Shown here piece by piece: positions 5,980 through 7,132 of a stretch of DNA of 7,132 nt. Each line of letters begins with the position of its first letter. The stretch's first letter is position 1. The notes under the pieces were generated by a model, which saw nothing but the letters and a program-made list of their open reading frames with translations, was not told the origin of the DNA and ran no database searches. This stretch comes from Pseudomonadota bacterium. Lineage in GTDB: Bacteria > Pseudomonadota > Alphaproteobacteria > Rhizobiales > Xanthobacteraceae. Location of the stretch: NCBI GenBank assembly GCA_023392205.1, contig JAEVZN010000532.1:1-7132 (forward strand). Reading direction: 5' to 3'. Position numbers and translations under genes: made by a program.

Positions 5980-6552
5980 AGCCTCGGCAGATCCGGCAGA
6001 AAGCTCATAGCTGAATTTTTGACGGTTTTTCGTTACATAGACCATTCTACCATCGAACCCGCTTTCAAATCGTCGCTCGTCTCCGGTCGGGCCACGCATT
6101 GCGTTCTGATGCTCTGCTTCAACGTTTCCGTGGATATCAATCCGATGGCTCTGTGCGTTGCGAATCAGTCGCGAGCCGGGAAATGCCCTTTCGAACCTCT
6201 GGACTTCCGCTTTCAGTGGTACGCGATCCAGCATAGCGCTCACTGTCGGGCATAAATCCAGGTTGTTTTCAATCAAAGAAAGGCAGGTTGCAAAGTCCCA
6301 CAGCGTCAAAGCGGCATCGCGGCAAGCAATATCAGCCCATTCGTGCACGCGGTTAAATTGTTCGAAAATCGCTTGGGCATCAGGCTGCATCTGCTGCGGC
6401 AGCTTCGGTACATTGATGATGCAAAAATCGAAAAGGGTGAGCGCACATTCAAAGCGCCGAACAACAACGTCTAACTCCGTCAGGTTGCGATCCAATGCCT
6501 GGGCATGTGGCCGTTCCACTTCCGGCAAGCCCTGGATTGTAATTCGGACCAT
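5872..6552 (-). CDS. Alpha-helical protein with HEPN-type RN-x3-H motif
   Basis: This 226-residue protein starts at the ATG at 6552. GGAGGT (6556-6561, minus strand) fixes this start over the adjacent GTG at 6555. It is predicted to be almost wholly helical: long helices at about 14-45, 55-97, 103-125 and 186-212, with a short strand region at 162-185. The sequence LIRNAQSHRIDIHG (129-142) contains R131-N132-x3-H136, which fits the R-polar-x3-H signature of HEPN RNases and related HEPN proteins. It also resembles helical phage and chromosomal hypotheticals that carry 'RN-x-x-x-H'. No signal peptide, membrane segment or second domain is seen. HEPN proteins occur in toxin-antitoxin and anti-phage systems, but the motif is short and can arise by chance. 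The gene is read against its neighbours in a phage-like block, as a cargo (moron) gene would be. I recognise no specific family. The frame is convincing; the function is tentative. Confidence 0.75.
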   Translation of the reverse strand: MVRITIQGLPEVERPHAQALDRNLTELDVVVRRFECALTLFDFCIINVPKLPQQMQPDAQAIFEQFNRVHEWADIACRDAALTLWDFATCLSLIENNLDLCPTVSAMLDRVPLKAEVQRFERAFPGSRLIRNAQSHRIDIHGNVEAEHQNAMRGPTGDERRFESGFDGRMVYVTKNRQKFSYELSAGSAEALRLIAAAVCELFRPVELACYRLRVENMDKPGSDGS

Positions 6553-6617
6553 CACACCTCCGTCGCGCTACCGAGATATCTGAGCTTCGGCCCGGCCCGC
6601 GATCCAGGAGCAAAATT

Positions 6618-6630
6618 GACGGCAGCCGTC
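6618..6630. repeat. Odd palindrome beside direct repeat copy 2
   Basis: GACGGC (6618-6623) and GCCGTC (6625-6630) flank a single central A (6624). This compact perfect dyad touches the left end of the 22-bp repeat. It could be an operator for the divergent genes on either side. Confidence 0.45.
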
Positions 6631-6651
6631 GCGTTTAAGCCCATCGCGCCC
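6630..6651. repeat. 22-bp direct repeat, copy 2
   Basis: It matches 3229-3250 at 21 of 22 positions, in the same orientation, about 3.4 kb away. It lies between the HEPN-like gene, whose start is 78 bp to the left, and the small basic protein gene, and sits between two palindromes. Confidence 0.75.
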
Positions 6652-6675
6652 CGCGCATGGTACTCCCATGCGCGG
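6651..6675. repeat. Perfect 10-bp inverted repeat
   Basis: CCGCGCATGG (6651-6660) and CCATGCGCGG (6666-6675) are exact reverse complements around TACTC. The stem is strong enough for an RNA hairpin, but neither strand has a T tract after it, so an intrinsic terminator is not well supported. In this divergent region an operator for one or both neighbouring genes is equally likely. Confidence 0.65.
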
Positions 6676-6714
6676 CCCCCGTGGTAACCTCGATTGCAGC
6701 TTGTCCCCGATTGG

Positions 6715-6744
6715 CGAGCAGGGCGCGGCCCTGCTGCCTGCTCG
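6715..6744. promoter_or_regulatory. Two mutually exclusive hairpins in leader of small gene
   Basis: GCAGGGC (6718-6724) pairs with GCCCTGC (6728-6734) around GCG. CGAGCAGG (6715-6722) pairs with CCTGCTCG (6737-6744). Both use 6718-6722, so only one can form at a time. They end about 50 bp before the GTG start at 6793. An alternating leader structure is possible, but in GC-rich DNA this could be coincidence. Confidence 0.4.
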
Positions 6745-6792
6745 ATCCGAATGATTGCTCACGTCAAGACATTTCAAAAGGGGGAGTTTAAC

Positions 6793-6975
6793 GTGAAACG
6801 CAAACCCCGAACTGACGAGCAGCGCGCGCGGGCAAGACGGGCTGCGCTGGCCTATTGGTCCGACCCGCAGACGCGAGCGGCGCATGGTGAGCTGACGCGG
6901 CGGCGGATGGCCAACCCGGCCGTGAGAGAGCGTATTTCAGCGGGGATGCGGATGGCGGCCGGCCGCGATGCTTAA
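6793..6975 (+). CDS. Small very basic protein with duplicated W/N-x-P-x-x-R motif
   Basis: The GTG at 6793 is preceded by GGGGGAG (6780-6786) at 6 bp and gives 60 residues. A longer frame from 6694 has no ribosome site and its extra residues look random. The protein is strongly basic (about 15 arginines). After a basic head (KRKPRTDEQRARARR) come two copies of one motif: AYWSDPQTRAAHGELTRR (20-37) and RMANPAVRERISAGMRMA (38-55). They share the pattern of D/N-P, arginine three on, and a helix. Similar units occur as helical DNA-binding repeats in phage proteins and beside HNH/GIY-YIG endonuclease domains. A small nucleic-acid-binding protein is therefore likely; a remnant of a larger nuclease is possible, since no nuclease domain is present. 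The palindrome-rich leader may control it, and a hairpin at its stop may end the transcript. Confidence 0.68.
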   Translation: MKRKPRTDEQRARARRAALAYWSDPQTRAAHGELTRRRMANPAVRERISAGMRMAAGRDA

Positions 6976-7005
6976 CCCGCAGGGTGCGGGTTGATCGCGC
7001 ATCGC
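6965..7005. terminator. Nested hairpin at stop codon, possible bidirectional terminator
   Basis: AACCCGCA (6974-6981) pairs exactly with TGCGGGTT (6985-6992) around GGG, taking in the last bases of the stop codon. An outer stem GCGATGC (6965-6971) with GCATCGC (6999-7005) encloses it. The place suits termination between the small basic gene and a convergent gene from the right. There is no long T tract on either side, so efficiency as an intrinsic terminator is uncertain. Confidence 0.45.
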
Positions 7006-7020
7006 AAATCAGATTGGATA

Positions 7021-7132
7021 TCAGTTGGGCTTGATAACCCGGACCGAAGAAGACGAGCACCCGGTGGCGCCGGCGGCCGTCTTGCGCGCGTGAGCCTTGG
7101 CGGGCTCCATAGCGCTGGTGGCACCTTGGCGG
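7021..7132 (-). CDS. Possible C-terminal end of a leftward gene, cut by window edge
   Basis: On the minus strand one frame is open from the window edge to a TGA at 7021-7023. About 81% of its 36 codons end in G or C, higher than the alternative frames, which is what coding DNA of this composition shows. The visible residues (AMEPAKAHARKTAAGATG, then SSSSVRVIKPN) are an alanine/lysine/serine-rich tail and name no family. An upstream start is outside the window. The length is too short for certainty. Confidence 0.35.
   Translation of the reverse strand, partial: RQGATSAMEPAKAHARKTAAGATGCSSSSVRVIKPN

Noticed and set aside
6694..6792. N-terminal extension of the small basic protein
   Set aside because: There is no ribosome site at 6694, the extension overlaps the hairpin region, and GGGGGAG is well spaced before the GTG at 6793.
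1..7132. CRISPR array, tRNA, rRNA or complete insertion sequence
   Set aside because: No regularly spaced repeats, no cloverleaf or rRNA motif, and no transposase or terminal inverted repeats were seen on either strand.

Overview
This is a high-GC window with the codon use and gene families of an alphaproteobacterium. Sphingomonadales or a related order is a reasonable guess, but no lineage marker gene is present, so that is inference. It looks like accessory DNA: a site-specific recombinase, small gene pairs facing alternate directions, a phage tail-spike gene without other virion genes, and small cargo-like genes.

Left part (1-1383): a complete small serine recombinase is read leftward (257-838). 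Just upstream is a 28-bp dyad (874-901) of the size and form of a resolvase/invertase core site. About 480 bp after the dyad hold no convincing gene. Middle-left (1316-2198): a PadR-type regulator and a short protein with a permease-prefix-domain-2-like C-terminus are translationally coupled by an ATGA overlap. They lie behind a perfect 11-bp inverted repeat that overlaps a possible promoter, so the pair is probably autoregulated. The transporter that normally carries such a prefix domain is absent. Middle (2207-3161): an opposing two-gene operon encodes a four-helix membrane protein and a small probable lipoprotein or secreted protein. The genes overlap by 14 bp.

Middle-right (3292-5694): an 800-residue phage tail spike/fibre has a podovirus-like adaptor, a beta-helix body and a conserved C-terminal beta domain. 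It is followed by a small ORF of uncertain status and a leftward 226-residue alpha-helical protein with an RN-x3-H motif of HEPN type. Imperfect direct repeats of 22 bp (21 identical) lie before the tail spike (3229-3250) and after the start of the HEPN-like gene (6630-6651). They bracket this block. They may be shared regulatory or recombination sequences, or the edges of a transferred cassette.

Right edge (6553-7132): a palindrome-rich divergent intergenic region is followed by a 60-residue very basic protein with a duplicated motif, a hairpin at its stop codon, and probably the C-terminal end of a gene read leftward into the window.

The best candidates for something undescribed are the orphan PadR/prefix-domain pair and the repeat-flanked tail-spike plus HEPN-like cassette.
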